64,000 nucleotides of DNA from an uncultured Bacteroidales bacterium (GCA_900318445.1 ONKO01000001.1:310001-374000); one strand, 5' to 3'; numbered from the stretch's first letter, positions 23,095 through 32,786 are shown. A program made the numbers and translations. Notes: generated by a model from the letters alone, not told the origin.

Positions 23095-24501
23095 TTACCA
23101 TTCAAGGGATACGTAATCAAGAGACTTGGTCTGGGGATAGAACTTCGTGGGCTTCTTGAGCTCACAGCCGTAGATAGCCTTGGAAAGGATATTCATGGCA
23201 TTCCAGTCACGCTGCAGGTTCTTGGAATCGTTCCACAGGGAGAAGATCATCCAGAGACCGTAGTCGGAGGCCATCCACTGGGAAACCGTGCTCTCGGTGG
23301 GAGTGGATCTCCACTGGGCAAATTCGCTGGACTGGTAGGATACCTGTGCATTGGTCATACCGGAGTAGGCAACACCGCGACGGCCGTAGTCACCCACGGC
23401 CCATGCCATGTACTCGCCGGGCTCCACACCGTCCACGGCGGCATTGCCCAGGGCGCTGCCATACTGGTAGGACATCATCTCCTTGTCGGGCATGGCCTTC
23501 CAGGTCTCGTAGTAGAGGCGGTTGCCGGCAGCCTGGGAGCGGCTGGTGAACCAGGGAATGGAGAGGTCGGGGCTGTTGGAGTACTCGTCGTCGTAGTTGA
23601 CGCCGTCAAAGCCGTAACCTTCGCAGAGGGCCTTCATCTCCTGGGCAAAGGCGCGTGCGCCTGCGTCGGAGAGCTGGGCCAGACCGGATGCATCGTGATT
23701 GCCCAGCACGGAGATGAACACTTTCATGCCTCTTTCGCGGAGGGGACGGACAATCTCGTTGTAGTGGTCCAGGATGTACTGGCACTGCGGGTTGGCAAAG
23801 CAGTACACCTTGCCCTTCTCTGCATCGTAGTTGATGTTGTAGGCAAACAGCACCAGGTGGTCGATGAGCAGATGACCGTCCTCGGTCTCGAACTGAAGCA
23901 TGTTGAGCGGGTTGGTGTTGTTCACCTCAATCCACACATTGACCTTCTTGCGGGCAGGGTCGTCGGTGGACACCGTCGTCTGGAAAGCCATGTTCTTCAC
24001 AAGGTAAACCACCCTTTCCTCCGACACCTTCACGCCGCCGGCGGAGGTGCTGGCCTTCAGGGGAAGAAGATAAGTCTTCTCCTCCTTGTCGCCAAGGGGG
24101 CTCAGCGTAACGTCCAGGCTGCCGGAACGGGTCTTTTTGGCCTCGACAGTCACCTCTCCGTTATCCTGGATAGCCACCAGCTCGGAGGGGAACAGCTCGA
24201 AGCTCGTTCCGTGCTTTTCGTTGTACTCTCTCAGGTATTCGGCATCAAGGGCAACCTTGACCTGGACATTTGCAGCAGCGGCTCTCGGGAGCGCGAAGAC
24301 AACCGAACGGGTAATCTCCTCACTGCGGATCTCCACCACCTGGGAGGTCTTGTTGGTAGAGAGGTCTCGTAAGCTGCCCACCAGCGTGCCCACATTGGCG
24401 TAGGCGGCCTCGTCCACGTGGTCTACCGTGATGGCTTCTTTCTCACAGGAGACCAGCGTGCAGGCGGCAATGGCAGCAACAGTAATAAATATCTTTTTCA
24501 T
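23095..24501 (-). CDS. GH18 endo-beta-N-acetylglucosaminidase (EndoH/F1-like), surface lipoprotein
   Basis: 468 residues. Lipoprotein signal ending LVSC (Cys19), an N-terminal DUF1735-type beta domain (about 30-165) and a GH18 barrel (about 180-460). The active-site strand reads DGVNYDDEY with Asp299, Asp304 and Glu306, the arrangement of EndoH-type enzymes (DGVDFDDEY) that cut between the two core GlcNAc residues of N-glycans; Glu306 is the expected acid. The Asn at 302 replaces the first inner Asp. Domain order and neighbourhood match the B. thetaiotaomicron high-mannose N-glycan locus, where the GH18 also follows SusC/D and two binding proteins. It likely releases high-mannose glycans at the cell surface. 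Confidence 0.88.
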   Translation of the reverse strand: MKKIFITVAAIAACTLVSCEKEAITVDHVDEAAYANVGTLVGSLRDLSTNKTSQVVEIRSEEITRSVVFALPRAAAANVQVKVALDAEYLREYNEKHGTSFELFPSELVAIQDNGEVTVEAKKTRSGSLDVTLSPLGDKEEKTYLLPLKASTSAGGVKVSEERVVYLVKNMAFQTTVSTDDPARKKVNVWIEVNNTNPLNMLQFETEDGHLLIDHLVLFAYNINYDAEKGKVYCFANPQCQYILDHYNEIVRPLRERGMKVFISVLGNHDASGLAQLSDAGARAFAQEMKALCEGYGFDGVNYDDEYSNSPDLSIPWFTSRSQAAGNRLYYETWKAMPDKEMMSYQYGSALGNAAVDGVEPGEYMAWAVGDYGRRGVAYSGMTNAQVSYQSSEFAQWRSTPTESTVSQWMASDYGLWMIFSLWNDSKNLQRDWNAMNILSKAIYGCELKKPTKFYPQTKSLDYVSLEW

Positions 24502-24515
24502 ATCCGTTTCCTTTA

Positions 24516-25691
24516 TTATTCGGGAAGTGAAACCTTAGGCCACTGAGTAGCCGAATCAAGCGTAAGGTCGTTTCCGTTGGGAGAAGCGTCCTTGAGAACG
24601 GTACCTGCGCCGTCATCCATCTTCCAGTAGGCGATGAGGCCCTCGGAAGCGGGATCTACCGCGTAGAAGTGGGTGTCCTGGTTGATTTCCTCTTCGGTGA
24701 GGCAGCGGTTCCAGATGCGAACCTCGGCCATGTCACCATCCAGGTAGCGGTTGCTCTCATAGGAGTAACCCAGCCAGAAGTAACGGCCGCTGGTCTCGCC
24801 CTTGTCGTTGCCGTAGGCGCCCCAGGTAACCGTGCTGCGGTTGGCATTCGCGGCATCCAGCACCTTGCGGCCATCGAAATACACGGTGCTCTTACCGTTG
24901 TCGAAGACGCAGGCCACGTGGGTCCACTTGCCCAGCGTGAAGTTCATGTTGGAGTTGGTCTGGTTCTGCGAGGAAGCCACCTGCAGCTGTGTGTCGGGAA
25001 CACCGGCATCACCAATACGGAGCAGGTAGTGGCCTTCCACACCCATGATGGTGGAGATGAGACGGCCGGCGACGTTCTGGCGAACCAGGGCCTCGGCGGT
25101 GAACTGCCTCATGTTCGTGAACTTCTCGGGGGTCTTCCAGCTCTGGGCGCCGGCACGGTTGTTGGCCATGTTGCACACGACGTTGATGAGAGCGGCACCC
25201 TTGAACACGTAGTAAACCACCGTCTTGGAAGCAATCACGTTGATGTCGGTGACGTTCTTGAGCACCACGGGCATCACGTAAATGAGGTTGCGGTTGAGGT
25301 TACCCAGGTTGGTGAAGGTGATGATGGCGGGAGCCGATGCATTGGACCCCTTCAGGATCTTCACCTCGGGATTGTCAATGTTGCAGCAGGAGAGCGGCAG
25401 GGCCACGGCATCCGGCTGGGCATACTCGGCCTTGTAGCAGTCCAGGTATGCGGGATCTGCGACCAGGACGCCGTCCAGGTCCTCTTCCACCTTGAGGGCG
25501 GTGCCGATGCTCAGCGTGCGCATGATGTCTCCGCTGCCGGCCTTCACCAGGATTTCCTCGGATACCGCCTGGGTGTTGATGTAAAGCTTGTTTGTGAAGT
25601 GGTGCTCTTCCATGGCCTCTTTCTCCGTCTGGCAGGATACCCATGCGAAGGCGGCGGAAAAGAGGAGAAGTGCATATCTGTTGAGTTTCAT
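24516..25691 (-). CDS. DUF1735 plus LamG-like glycan-binding lipoprotein
   Basis: 391 residues. Lipoprotein signal ending AWVSC (Cys20), a DUF1735-like domain (about 30-165, with LPLSCCNIDNPEVKI) and a concanavalin-type LamG domain (about 180-375, with FTLGKWTHVACVFDNGKSTVYFDG, DGDMAEVRIWNR and GLIAYWKMDDG). No catalytic residues of a known glycosidase are seen. Proteins of this design in N-glycan PULs serve as surface glycan-binding proteins. It lies 12-14 bp from both neighbours in the operon. Confidence 0.85.
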   Translation of the reverse strand: MKLNRYALLLFSAAFAWVSCQTEKEAMEEHHFTNKLYINTQAVSEEILVKAGSGDIMRTLSIGTALKVEEDLDGVLVADPAYLDCYKAEYAQPDAVALPLSCCNIDNPEVKILKGSNASAPAIITFTNLGNLNRNLIYVMPVVLKNVTDINVIASKTVVYYVFKGAALINVVCNMANNRAGAQSWKTPEKFTNMRQFTAEALVRQNVAGRLISTIMGVEGHYLLRIGDAGVPDTQLQVASSQNQTNSNMNFTLGKWTHVACVFDNGKSTVYFDGRKVLDAANANRSTVTWGAYGNDKGETSGRYFWLGYSYESNRYLDGDMAEVRIWNRCLTEEEINQDTHFYAVDPASEGLIAYWKMDDGAGTVLKDASPNGNDLTLDSATQWPKVSLPE

Positions 25692-25703
25692 GATGGTTCC
25701 TCC

Positions 25704-26732
25704 TTATTTCAAAGGTGAAGGGTTCATAGTGGCGATGGCAGTATTGATCTCACTGTACACATTCTGGATGTTGAAGTAGTCAAACTGCGCGTGATTCACG
25801 CAGATGCCTTTCTTTCCAAAGCTGGCATCGGGCGTGACGGCCCAGCGGGCGGCACCGTCAATGGCCGAGATGTTGCCGGAGAAAAGGCCTGCGGTAGCCG
25901 TCTCGTCGGTCACGTCAAAGGCGGTGACACCTACGACGAACTTGTCGGCGGGAACACCTTCGCCGGAAGCCATGTGGACGGCAAAGTTAAATCCTTCGAG
26001 GCTGGTGACAGTCTCGGCCGGAACAATGATGTACTGGGCCGGAGTGAGCACGTCGGCCTCCAGCAGCAGGTTGTTGGGATTGCCCTGGAAGAAAAGGAGT
26101 TTCCCGCCGGCGGCATAGGTAAGCACCGGGCCGAAGAAAGCTTCCTGGAGTGCGATCACCTTCTCGGACTCGCCGGATTTGAGGCCCAGCGGGTTCTTGC
26201 CCACGTAGGAAACCATCACGCCGTCAAGGCCCAGTTTCGTGGCCGTTCCGATGAACGCGTTCACTTTTTCTCCTATCCAGGCAACCTCGTCCTCGAGCGT
26301 AGGCTCGGTCTCGGACTCAAGGCCTTCCAGATAGAGGGCATATTCCTTTTCCAGAACGTCGAAATCCAGGGGAATGAGGGTTTTGATTCCCTTCTTTTCC
26401 TTCACCTCGGCTACCTCGGAGAGGATGGTCTCGCTGATGGTGCTGTAGTTGTTGAGGACAACGTAGTCCACGCTGTCGGGCAGATTGTTCACGTGGTCGG
26501 CACGTCCGGTGAGGGCGCCGGCCTTGTTGTCGAAGCGGGCGATGAGTACCTGATGCTCGGTGGCATGGTAGCTGCGGACACTCTCCAGGTAAGCCTCGTA
26601 AAGAGCCGGATTCTTCTCCTCGATAGTGACGTAGTTGAATTCCAGGGCTTCCTGCTTCGTCCACTTGCTGCATGCACCGGCGCTGACGATGACCGCCGCA
26701 AGGATGGCAATGTATTTAATGCTATTTTTCAT
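25704..26732 (-). CDS. GH18-like, probably non-catalytic glycan-binding lipoprotein
   Basis: 342 residues with a lipoprotein signal ending SAGAC (Cys21). The rest looks like a GH18 barrel: YVVLNNYSTISE, then the active-site strand LGLDGVMVSYVG. In that strand Asp170 is kept but the second Asp and the catalytic Glu are replaced (Ser175, Val177), so hydrolysis is not expected. This fits the surface binding protein found directly after SusD in related N-glycan loci. It lies 15 bp after the SusD stop. Confidence 0.82.
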   Translation of the reverse strand: MKNSIKYIAILAAVIVSAGACSKWTKQEALEFNYVTIEEKNPALYEAYLESVRSYHATEHQVLIARFDNKAGALTGRADHVNNLPDSVDYVVLNNYSTISETILSEVAEVKEKKGIKTLIPLDFDVLEKEYALYLEGLESETEPTLEDEVAWIGEKVNAFIGTATKLGLDGVMVSYVGKNPLGLKSGESEKVIALQEAFFGPVLTYAAGGKLLFFQGNPNNLLLEADVLTPAQYIIVPAETVTSLEGFNFAVHMASGEGVPADKFVVGVTAFDVTDETATAGLFSGNISAIDGAARWAVTPDASFGKKGICVNHAQFDYFNIQNVYSEINTAIATMNPSPLK

Positions 26733-26747
26733 ATTCTTGTCTCCTCA

Positions 26748-28352
26748 TTATTTGCAGTCGAACCAAAGTCTGGTAGCCATCTGGTCGGGACCACCCAGGT
26801 ACTTGGAGATGGCCTCGCTGAGGTTGGCTGCATTGCTGGTATATTCTTCCTGAGGGTACTTGATCCTGCGGGGACCTTCGTTGGGAACGAGTCCGCCGGA
26901 GTTGTTGGCCTCGTCGGTGCAGGGGAGGATGTGCGGATAACCGGTGCGGCGGATATCGGCCCAGCTCTCATTGCCCAGCGGGAAGTTGGCAATCCACTTC
27001 TGGATCATGATTTTTTCCTGCTTCACCTCGGCGCTGGCGCTGTCGTCCCAGGCCACCGAAAGGTTGGTGAGGATGTTGTTGTAGTCGTTGGAACCGGCCG
27101 GGTCGGAGTAGGTGCCCGGAACGGAAGTCATGTCGGCGAGGTAAGCGTCGGCACCGTTCACGCCCCACTGCTCGAAGCTCAGGCGCACGCCCTGCTCGTA
27201 GAAGTCCTTGGCGCTGCCGCCCATGTTCCATCCGAATACGGCCACGGCCTCAGCCTTGAGGAAAGCCGTCTCGGCCGGAGCCATCAGGACGATGGGGGAA
27301 TTGAGGCGGTCAATCTTGATGCCGGAATACTTGTGGCCCACCGTCTTGTGGTCGGGGATCACAATACCGTGACGCAGACCCACGTACTCGTAGCCGTCCC
27401 ACTCACTCTTCGTGAAGTAGGCGCTGCGGCGGGGATCCTTGTAACCGTTCATGTAAAGGACGATGTCGGCGGCGGCGTGGGAGTCACCGGTGGTGATGCA
27501 GGCCGATCCGTCATCGTGCGTGGACACGCGGTTGTAGTTAACGGCTACATAGAGGGGGTTGCCGTCGTTGCCGAAGGCCAGGAGCTGCGCAATGTCATCG
27601 GCCGATGCCATTGCACCGATCTCGTGAGCGGCGACTTCCTCGGCCTTCTGCTGGGCATAGGCGGGGTCGGCATAGCTCATGCGCATGGCAAGGCGAAGCT
27701 TGAGCGAATTGGCATAGCGGCACCATTTCTCCACGTTACCGCCGTAGATGATGTCGGAGGAGGCGGAGAAGTTGTTGGTACGGTTGCGGGTGAGCACCTC
27801 GATGGCGGCATCCAGTTCCCCGATCATGGTCTTGTAAACGGTCTCCTGGGAGTCAAAAGGCACCTGGAGAGAGCCGTCGTCGGTGATCTTGGAATAAGGC
27901 ATGGGACCATAGGTATCGGCGATGCGGTGCATGCCGGCCACTTTGATCACGTTGCCCACGGCCAGGATGGTCTCGTTGGAAGTGACCTGCTTGAGCTGGC
28001 GCAGGTTGGGATAGATGCGGGACGGGAAGTCCTCCATGAGCACCTTGGTCCAGTTGTTCGGCGGGTTCAGGCGGCCGATGGAGTTCTGGTTGAAGCCTGC
28101 GTTGGCGTCGGCGAGATAACCGGCCAGCGGACCGCCCAGGAGGGCTTCTGTGAACTGGGTGGTGTTGACGTCGAGGGCGATGATACCGTCGGCGAGGCCC
28201 AGCAGGGCGGATTTTACGTTGTATCCGTCACGGGCAAGCTCTTCCTCCGTAGCTCCGTAGGGGTCTGTGTTGTACTCCTGGAAGTTGCGGGTACAGGCGG
28301 CCGCGCTCACGGCAGCTGCGAGTATCAGAGTATATTTAAAGCAATTTTTCAT
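26748..28352 (-). CDS. susD: SusD/RagB family nutrient-binding outer-membrane lipoprotein (PUL 1)
   Basis: 534 residues with a lipoprotein signal ending SAAAC (Cys20). The fold is the SusD-like_2 type, with TPR helices: FQEYNTDPYGATEEEL near the start, YGPMPYSKI (the typical DxYGxxPY region), KWCRYANSLKLRLAMRMSY, TAFLKAEAVAVFGW and a C-terminal WIANFPLGNESWADIRRTGYP. It caps the SusC channel and delivers glycans to it. It is 13 bp downstream of susC. Confidence 0.93.
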   Translation of the reverse strand: MKNCFKYTLILAAAVSAAACTRNFQEYNTDPYGATEEELARDGYNVKSALLGLADGIIALDVNTTQFTEALLGGPLAGYLADANAGFNQNSIGRLNPPNNWTKVLMEDFPSRIYPNLRQLKQVTSNETILAVGNVIKVAGMHRIADTYGPMPYSKITDDGSLQVPFDSQETVYKTMIGELDAAIEVLTRNRTNNFSASSDIIYGGNVEKWCRYANSLKLRLAMRMSYADPAYAQQKAEEVAAHEIGAMASADDIAQLLAFGNDGNPLYVAVNYNRVSTHDDGSACITTGDSHAAADIVLYMNGYKDPRRSAYFTKSEWDGYEYVGLRHGIVIPDHKTVGHKYSGIKIDRLNSPIVLMAPAETAFLKAEAVAVFGWNMGGSAKDFYEQGVRLSFEQWGVNGADAYLADMTSVPGTYSDPAGSNDYNNILTNLSVAWDDSASAEVKQEKIMIQKWIANFPLGNESWADIRRTGYPHILPCTDEANNSGGLVPNEGPRRIKYPQEEYTSNAANLSEAISKYLGGPDQMATRLWFDCK

Positions 28353-28365
28353 GTAAGTGTCCTCC

Positions 28366-31300
28366 TTAGAAGTTAATCCTTACGTTGAAACCGAAGTTCC
28401 TGGTGTTAGGAGTCATGAAGTAGTCCAGGCCCTGATAGAAGTTGTTGGTGGTCGATGCCACGGCTTCCGGATCGAAGGGGGCCTTGCAGTAGATCATCAA
28501 GAGGTTGCGTCCCACCAGCTGCAGGGTGATGTCGCAGACATTTCCAAGAGCCTTGCGGGGGAAGGTGTAGCCCAGGGAAACCTCCTGCAGGCGGACGTTG
28601 GTGGCGCTGTAGGTATAGAACTGGGGTACGGTGTCGGTACCGGCGATGGTGGTGTACCACTTGTTGGCGTCAATCATGTCGGAGCCGTTGATGACAACGC
28701 CGCCGGCATCACGGGCGTCGGCGGAATTGGCCGATACGCCGTACCAGTCCAGCTTGGCCTGGGTGTTGGAGTACACGATACCGCCAAGGCGGGCCGTGAT
28801 GAGGGCGCTGGCGTTGAAGCGGCCCAGCTTGAAGTCGTTGCGCCATGCCATGTTGGCCTTGGGCAGTACGCTTCCCAGCTTGATCATGTCTTCGAACTTG
28901 GTGAGGGTGCGGGTGGCGATGTTGCCGTTCTCGTCCACATAGATGTTGCCCTGATTGTCGCGGACCAGGTCGGAACGGGAATACAGGTCTCCCAGGGTGC
29001 CGCCTTCGGTGAGGAAGAAGCGGGCATTGGCAAGGCCGCCCTTGGCCAGGTTGTCAAACGAGACCGTCTCTCCGGTGACAGGGTTCTTCACGTTCTCGGC
29101 CAGGCTCACCACCTTGTTCTTGTTGGTAGAGAAGGTGTAGTTGGTGTCCCATGAGAAGATGCCCCAGGTGTGGCTGTAACCGAAGGAAAGCTCGATACCG
29201 GTGTTGAGGATGTTACCCGTCTGGATGAAGGCCGACTCATAACCGGAACCCGAAGACAGGGGAATCTCAAAGGTCTGGTTCTTGGTGTTGGTGTAGTACC
29301 AGGTGAGGTCCAGGCTGAAGCCGTCCAGGAACTTGGACTGCAGGCCCACCTCCCAGGAAGTGGTCATCTCCGGCTTCAGGTCCAGCGGATAGTTGGCGTT
29401 GGTTGCGTAGGAACCGGTGGTGCTGTTGTAGGAGTGGATAGGGTTGGCGATGAGACGCTCGAAGGCAGAACCTACCTGGGCGAAGGAACCGCGAACCTTG
29501 AGGTATTCAATCTGGCGGGGCAGCTGCATAGCCTGCGAGAGGACTACGGAAACACCGGCCGACGGATAGAAGAAGCTGTGCTTGGTGCTCAGCGGGCCGA
29601 ACAGGGAGGAATCCCAGTCGTTACGGCCGGTGAGGGTGAGATAGTAGGCACCCTTCCAGCCCACCTCGGCCTGTCCATAGACGGACTGGGTCTGGTGACG
29701 GCTTTGGCTCTGGCCGGGAGACATGAGGTTCTGGTCCAGCATGTAGAGGTTGAACTTGTTGGCCAGCTTGCCGGCGGCGATGGGGCCGCCCAGGCTGGTG
29801 CTGTACCAGTACTGGTCGTTGATGGAAGCGCCCAGCTGTGCGTTCACGGACCACTCTCCGAAGGAGCGGTTGGCGCTCAGGAGTGCATCGGCATAGGTCT
29901 GGCGGTCATTGGCCTGACCCTCGCTGTAGGAACCGTTGATGGAACCGCCGGTGAGCTGGGTGTTGGTGGTGGCGAAGTTCTTGGACTCGTCGGTGATCCG
30001 GGAATTGTCCACGCGTACGCGGGCGCTGGCGGTGAGCCAGTCCAGGATCTGGTAGGAGAGGGTGCCGCCCAGGACAAAGCGGTTGCGCTTCTGGGTGGTG
30101 AGGTTGCGGTAGTTGATCCAGTAGGGGTTCTGCATGGTGATGCCGGCATCGCCGGCAGGCCAGTACTGGGTGTGGAGCTGGCGGGTGTTGTCCCAGCGCT
30201 CGAACATGCGGATATCGGCCCATTCACCGCCGCGGGGGAACAGGTAGGCGCCCACGATGGGGTTGTTGTACAGACCCTGGTTGCGCATGTTGCGGTGGTC
30301 CTGCATGATGTACTCGGCCGATACGTCCAGCGTCATCTTGTCACCGAAGAACTTGGTGGTGTTGCGGAACTTGACGTTGTAGCGGTTGTATGCGCTACCC
30401 GGGATGATGGCCTTGTTGTTGACGGCCGATGCGGAAAGGTATGTCTGGTTCTTGTTGTTACCCGTAGAGAGCGTGAGGGTCTCGGTTCCGGTGAGGCCAT
30501 ACTGGAAGTAGTCGCTGCGGGGATTGTAGCCGTAGTTGTTGCTCTCCTGGAGCGGAAGGCCCCAGCTGCGGACGATGGAACCCTCGCTGGAGTTGAGGTC
30601 GCCGGTTCCGTAACGGTTCTGGAACTCGGGAAGACGGGCTACGCGGGAGAACTCCGTGTTGGAGGAGAAGGAGATGGTGGTCTTCTCGGCCGAGCCTTTC
30701 TTGGTGGTTACCACAATGGCGCCGTTGGCAGCGCTGGAGCCGTAGAGGGCGGCAGCGGCTGCACCCGTCAGGACGGAGATGGACTCGATGTCCTCGGGGT
30801 TGAGGTCGGCGATGGGGTCGGTCTGGCCGGAGGAGCCGAATTCGGTTCCGGCGTCCTGTACGGTGGACGTCATGGGAACACCGTCAATCACATAGATGGC
30901 GTTGTTGCTCTGCGAGATGGACTTGGCACCACGCATGACAGCCTTGGTCGCACCACCTACGCCGGCAGAGGAACTGTTGAGTACCAGACCGGCTACCTTA
31001 CCGTTGAGGGTATTGACAAAGTTGGCGTCCTTGGCGGTAAGCAGGTCCTCGGCCTTCACTTCCTGCACGTTGTAGGAAAGGGCTTTCTGCGCACGGCGGA
31101 TACCCAGGGCGGTGACAACCGTACCTTCCAGCATCTCGGCCTCTTCCTTGAGGATGACGCGATAGCTGGCGCGGGCGTCGATGGGAAGGGTGACCGTGGT
31201 GTAGCCCAGGCTCGAAAACTCCAGGGATGCGTTGGCATACTCCACAGGGACGGTAAACTCAAAGCGGCCGTCGATGTCGGCGCTGGCACCGATGGAGGTG

Positions 31301-31701
31301 CCTTTGATGACGACGGCACCGCCGATGATGGGCTCACCGGATGCGTCCACGATGAGACCCTTTACGACCTTGGGACCATTCTCCTGCTCCTTGGCCTGGG
31401 GCTTCGGAGCAATCACGATGGTAGAGCCCTCGATCTGATACGCAACATGGATGGGCGTAAACACGGCGTCCAGCGCCTCATTTACGCTTTTACGTTCCAC
31501 CTTGGCGGTTACTCGCTGCCGGGTGTCTACGTTCATGTTGACAAACAGGTAGTTGGTTTGTTGCTTGATGCTCTGGATAGCCGTTTCCACCGTAGCCTCC
31601 TTGAGGTCCAGGGAAACCAGCTGTCCCTGCGCGCGGAGCGGTCCGGCGCAGAGAGTCAGCAGCAACGCCAGGAAAACCTGGCAGATGACTGTTTTCTTCA
31701 T
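28366..31701 (-). CDS. susC: SusC/RagA family TonB-dependent transporter with STN domain (PUL 1)
   Basis: 1111 residues, outer membrane. A signal peptide (1-24) is followed by an STN (secretin/TonB N-terminal) domain at about 27-78, a carboxypeptidase-D-like domain (about 115-195: VKGLIVDASGEPIIGGAVVIKG), the plug (about 200-330: NAIYVIDGVPM, EDIESISVLTGAAAAALYGSSA) and the beta-barrel. The STN domain is the mark of transporters that signal through a FecR-type anti-sigma, and the fecR gene lies directly upstream. Substrate, judged from neighbours, is a mannose-rich N-glycan. Confidence 0.95.
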   Translation of the reverse strand: MKKTVICQVFLALLLTLCAGPLRAQGQLVSLDLKEATVETAIQSIKQQTNYLFVNMNVDTRQRVTAKVERKSVNEALDAVFTPIHVAYQIEGSTIVIAPKPQAKEQENGPKVVKGLIVDASGEPIIGGAVVIKGTSIGASADIDGRFEFTVPVEYANASLEFSSLGYTTVTLPIDARASYRVILKEEAEMLEGTVVTALGIRRAQKALSYNVQEVKAEDLLTAKDANFVNTLNGKVAGLVLNSSSAGVGGATKAVMRGAKSISQSNNAIYVIDGVPMTSTVQDAGTEFGSSGQTDPIADLNPEDIESISVLTGAAAAALYGSSAANGAIVVTTKKGSAEKTTISFSSNTEFSRVARLPEFQNRYGTGDLNSSEGSIVRSWGLPLQESNNYGYNPRSDYFQYGLTGTETLTLSTGNNKNQTYLSASAVNNKAIIPGSAYNRYNVKFRNTTKFFGDKMTLDVSAEYIMQDHRNMRNQGLYNNPIVGAYLFPRGGEWADIRMFERWDNTRQLHTQYWPAGDAGITMQNPYWINYRNLTTQKRNRFVLGGTLSYQILDWLTASARVRVDNSRITDESKNFATTNTQLTGGSINGSYSEGQANDRQTYADALLSANRSFGEWSVNAQLGASINDQYWYSTSLGGPIAAGKLANKFNLYMLDQNLMSPGQSQSRHQTQSVYGQAEVGWKGAYYLTLTGRNDWDSSLFGPLSTKHSFFYPSAGVSVVLSQAMQLPRQIEYLKVRGSFAQVGSAFERLIANPIHSYNSTTGSYATNANYPLDLKPEMTTSWEVGLQSKFLDGFSLDLTWYYTNTKNQTFEIPLSSGSGYESAFIQTGNILNTGIELSFGYSHTWGIFSWDTNYTFSTNKNKVVSLAENVKNPVTGETVSFDNLAKGGLANARFFLTEGGTLGDLYSRSDLVRDNQGNIYVDENGNIATRTLTKFEDMIKLGSVLPKANMAWRNDFKLGRFNASALITARLGGIVYSNTQAKLDWYGVSANSADARDAGGVVINGSDMIDANKWYTTIAGTDTVPQFYTYSATNVRLQEVSLGYTFPRKALGNVCDITLQLVGRNLLMIYCKAPFDPEAVASTTNNFYQGLDYFMTPNTRNFGFNVRINF

Positions 31702-31741
31702 GATTTTTTTGGGGGTTAGTGTATAATATTGGTTATGGGGA

Positions 31742-32674
31742 TTATCGGATGATTACCGTCCCTTCATAAATCTCATACTCGAAATCAATGACGTGCTGGA
31801 GCACTTTCAGGGCGTGGTCGATACCCTCGGAAATGCGGATTTCTCCGCTGAGCCCGTGGATGGACGGATTGGCGGTGGTGACAATCTGTACTCCGTAGAC
31901 CCGCTCGAACGTATTCATCAGGTCCTTGAAGTCCTTCGCTTCCAGGCTCACGAGGCCGTCCAGCCAGCCAAGGGAACGGGAGAAGTCGGCGGCCGACCGC
32001 TGCAGGCGTCCGCCCGAGAGGGTTACCATGTCTCCGGGTTTCATGAGCTGGACGTCCGAAGGATCGCTGGCGCTGGTCACCTGGACGCTGCCTTCCATCA
32101 GGATGGTCTCGAAGCGCTCCTCTTCCTCACAGGCGACAACGTCAAAGGTGGTTCCCAGCACTTTGACGTCGGCGGCATAGGTGGACACCACAAACGGGTG
32201 GCGCTCGTCATGGTTTACTTTCAGAAGGGCCTCGCCTTCAATACGGACGCGGCGTTCGCGGCCCTTGAAGGTGGTGGGATACTCGATGCGGGAGCCTGAG
32301 TTGAGGGTGACGACGGTGCCGTCGGAGAGTTCGATGTCGGCCCGCTGTCCCGGCTGGGTCTGGAGGGCCATCATCTCATGGGAAAGTGATTCCGTGGTAA
32401 AGTACCGGACTCCGAGGCCCGTCAGGACCATGGCTGCGGCGAGGATGGCTGCGTAGGAGAGCTTCCGGCCCCAGTAGCGGAGACGGTAAACGAGCGCCTT
32501 TCTGGCGGCGGGTTTGCGGGATCCGCCGTAAAGCACCATTCCTTCGTAGATGAAATGGGCCTGCTCGAATTCCCGCTGGGCGTCCTCCCCGCTAAGGAGC
32601 CATGCTCCAATCTGGCGCTGCTCCTCGGCCGAAGCTTCACCCCTGAAGTATCTGAAAAGAATTTCCTGTGTCAT
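31742..32674 (-). CDS. FecR-type anti-sigma factor (PUL 1)
   Basis: 310 residues. A cytoplasmic N-terminal part (1-70) would bind the sigma factor. One membrane helix (about 71-92), a periplasmic FecR domain (about 100-205: QTQPGQRADIELSDGTVVTLNSGSRIEYP) and a C-terminal DUF4974 domain (about 235-310: FKDLMNTFERVYGVQIV) follow. It would receive the signal from the STN domain of SusC. The ECF sigma gene usually sits next to fecR, but here it is about 10 kb away at the other end of the locus. It is the first gene of the minus-strand operon, and I see no clear TAnnTTTG box before it, which would fit sigma-dependent expression. Confidence 0.92.
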   Translation of the reverse strand: MTQEILFRYFRGEASAEEQRQIGAWLLSGEDAQREFEQAHFIYEGMVLYGGSRKPAARKALVYRLRYWGRKLSYAAILAAAMVLTGLGVRYFTTESLSHEMMALQTQPGQRADIELSDGTVVTLNSGSRIEYPTTFKGRERRVRIEGEALLKVNHDERHPFVVSTYAADVKVLGTTFDVVACEEEERFETILMEGSVQVTSASDPSDVQLMKPGDMVTLSGGRLQRSAADFSRSLGWLDGLVSLEAKDFKDLMNTFERVYGVQIVTTANPSIHGLSGEIRISEGIDHALKVLQHVIDFEYEIYEGTVIIR

Positions 32675-32754
32675 ACATTATGCGTAACACATATATGTCG
32701 GAGCTGAGAAGAGGTGTTTACCGAAAAAAAAGTATAATTTTGGATAAAAATATG

Positions 32755-32762
32755 TAAATTTG
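32755..32762 (+). promoter_or_regulatory. -7 box of the membrane AraC-type regulator
   Basis: TAAATTTG, 24 bp before the ATG. The leader carries AAAGGA right before the start codon. A second box-like TAATTTTG lies about 20 bp upstream. Confidence 0.45.
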
Positions 32763-32786
32763 TTTTGTCAAATCAAAAAGAAAGGA

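Noticed and set aside
25791..28376. Long plus-strand open frame (861 codons) opposite SusD and its neighbour
   Set aside because: It is the antisense shadow of genes with clear SusD and GH18-like motifs; high GC content keeps such frames open. It has no recognisable domain.
29170..31719. Long plus-strand open frame opposite SusC of PUL 1
   Set aside because: Gly/Val-rich antisense shadow without a domain; the minus strand encodes a complete SusC.
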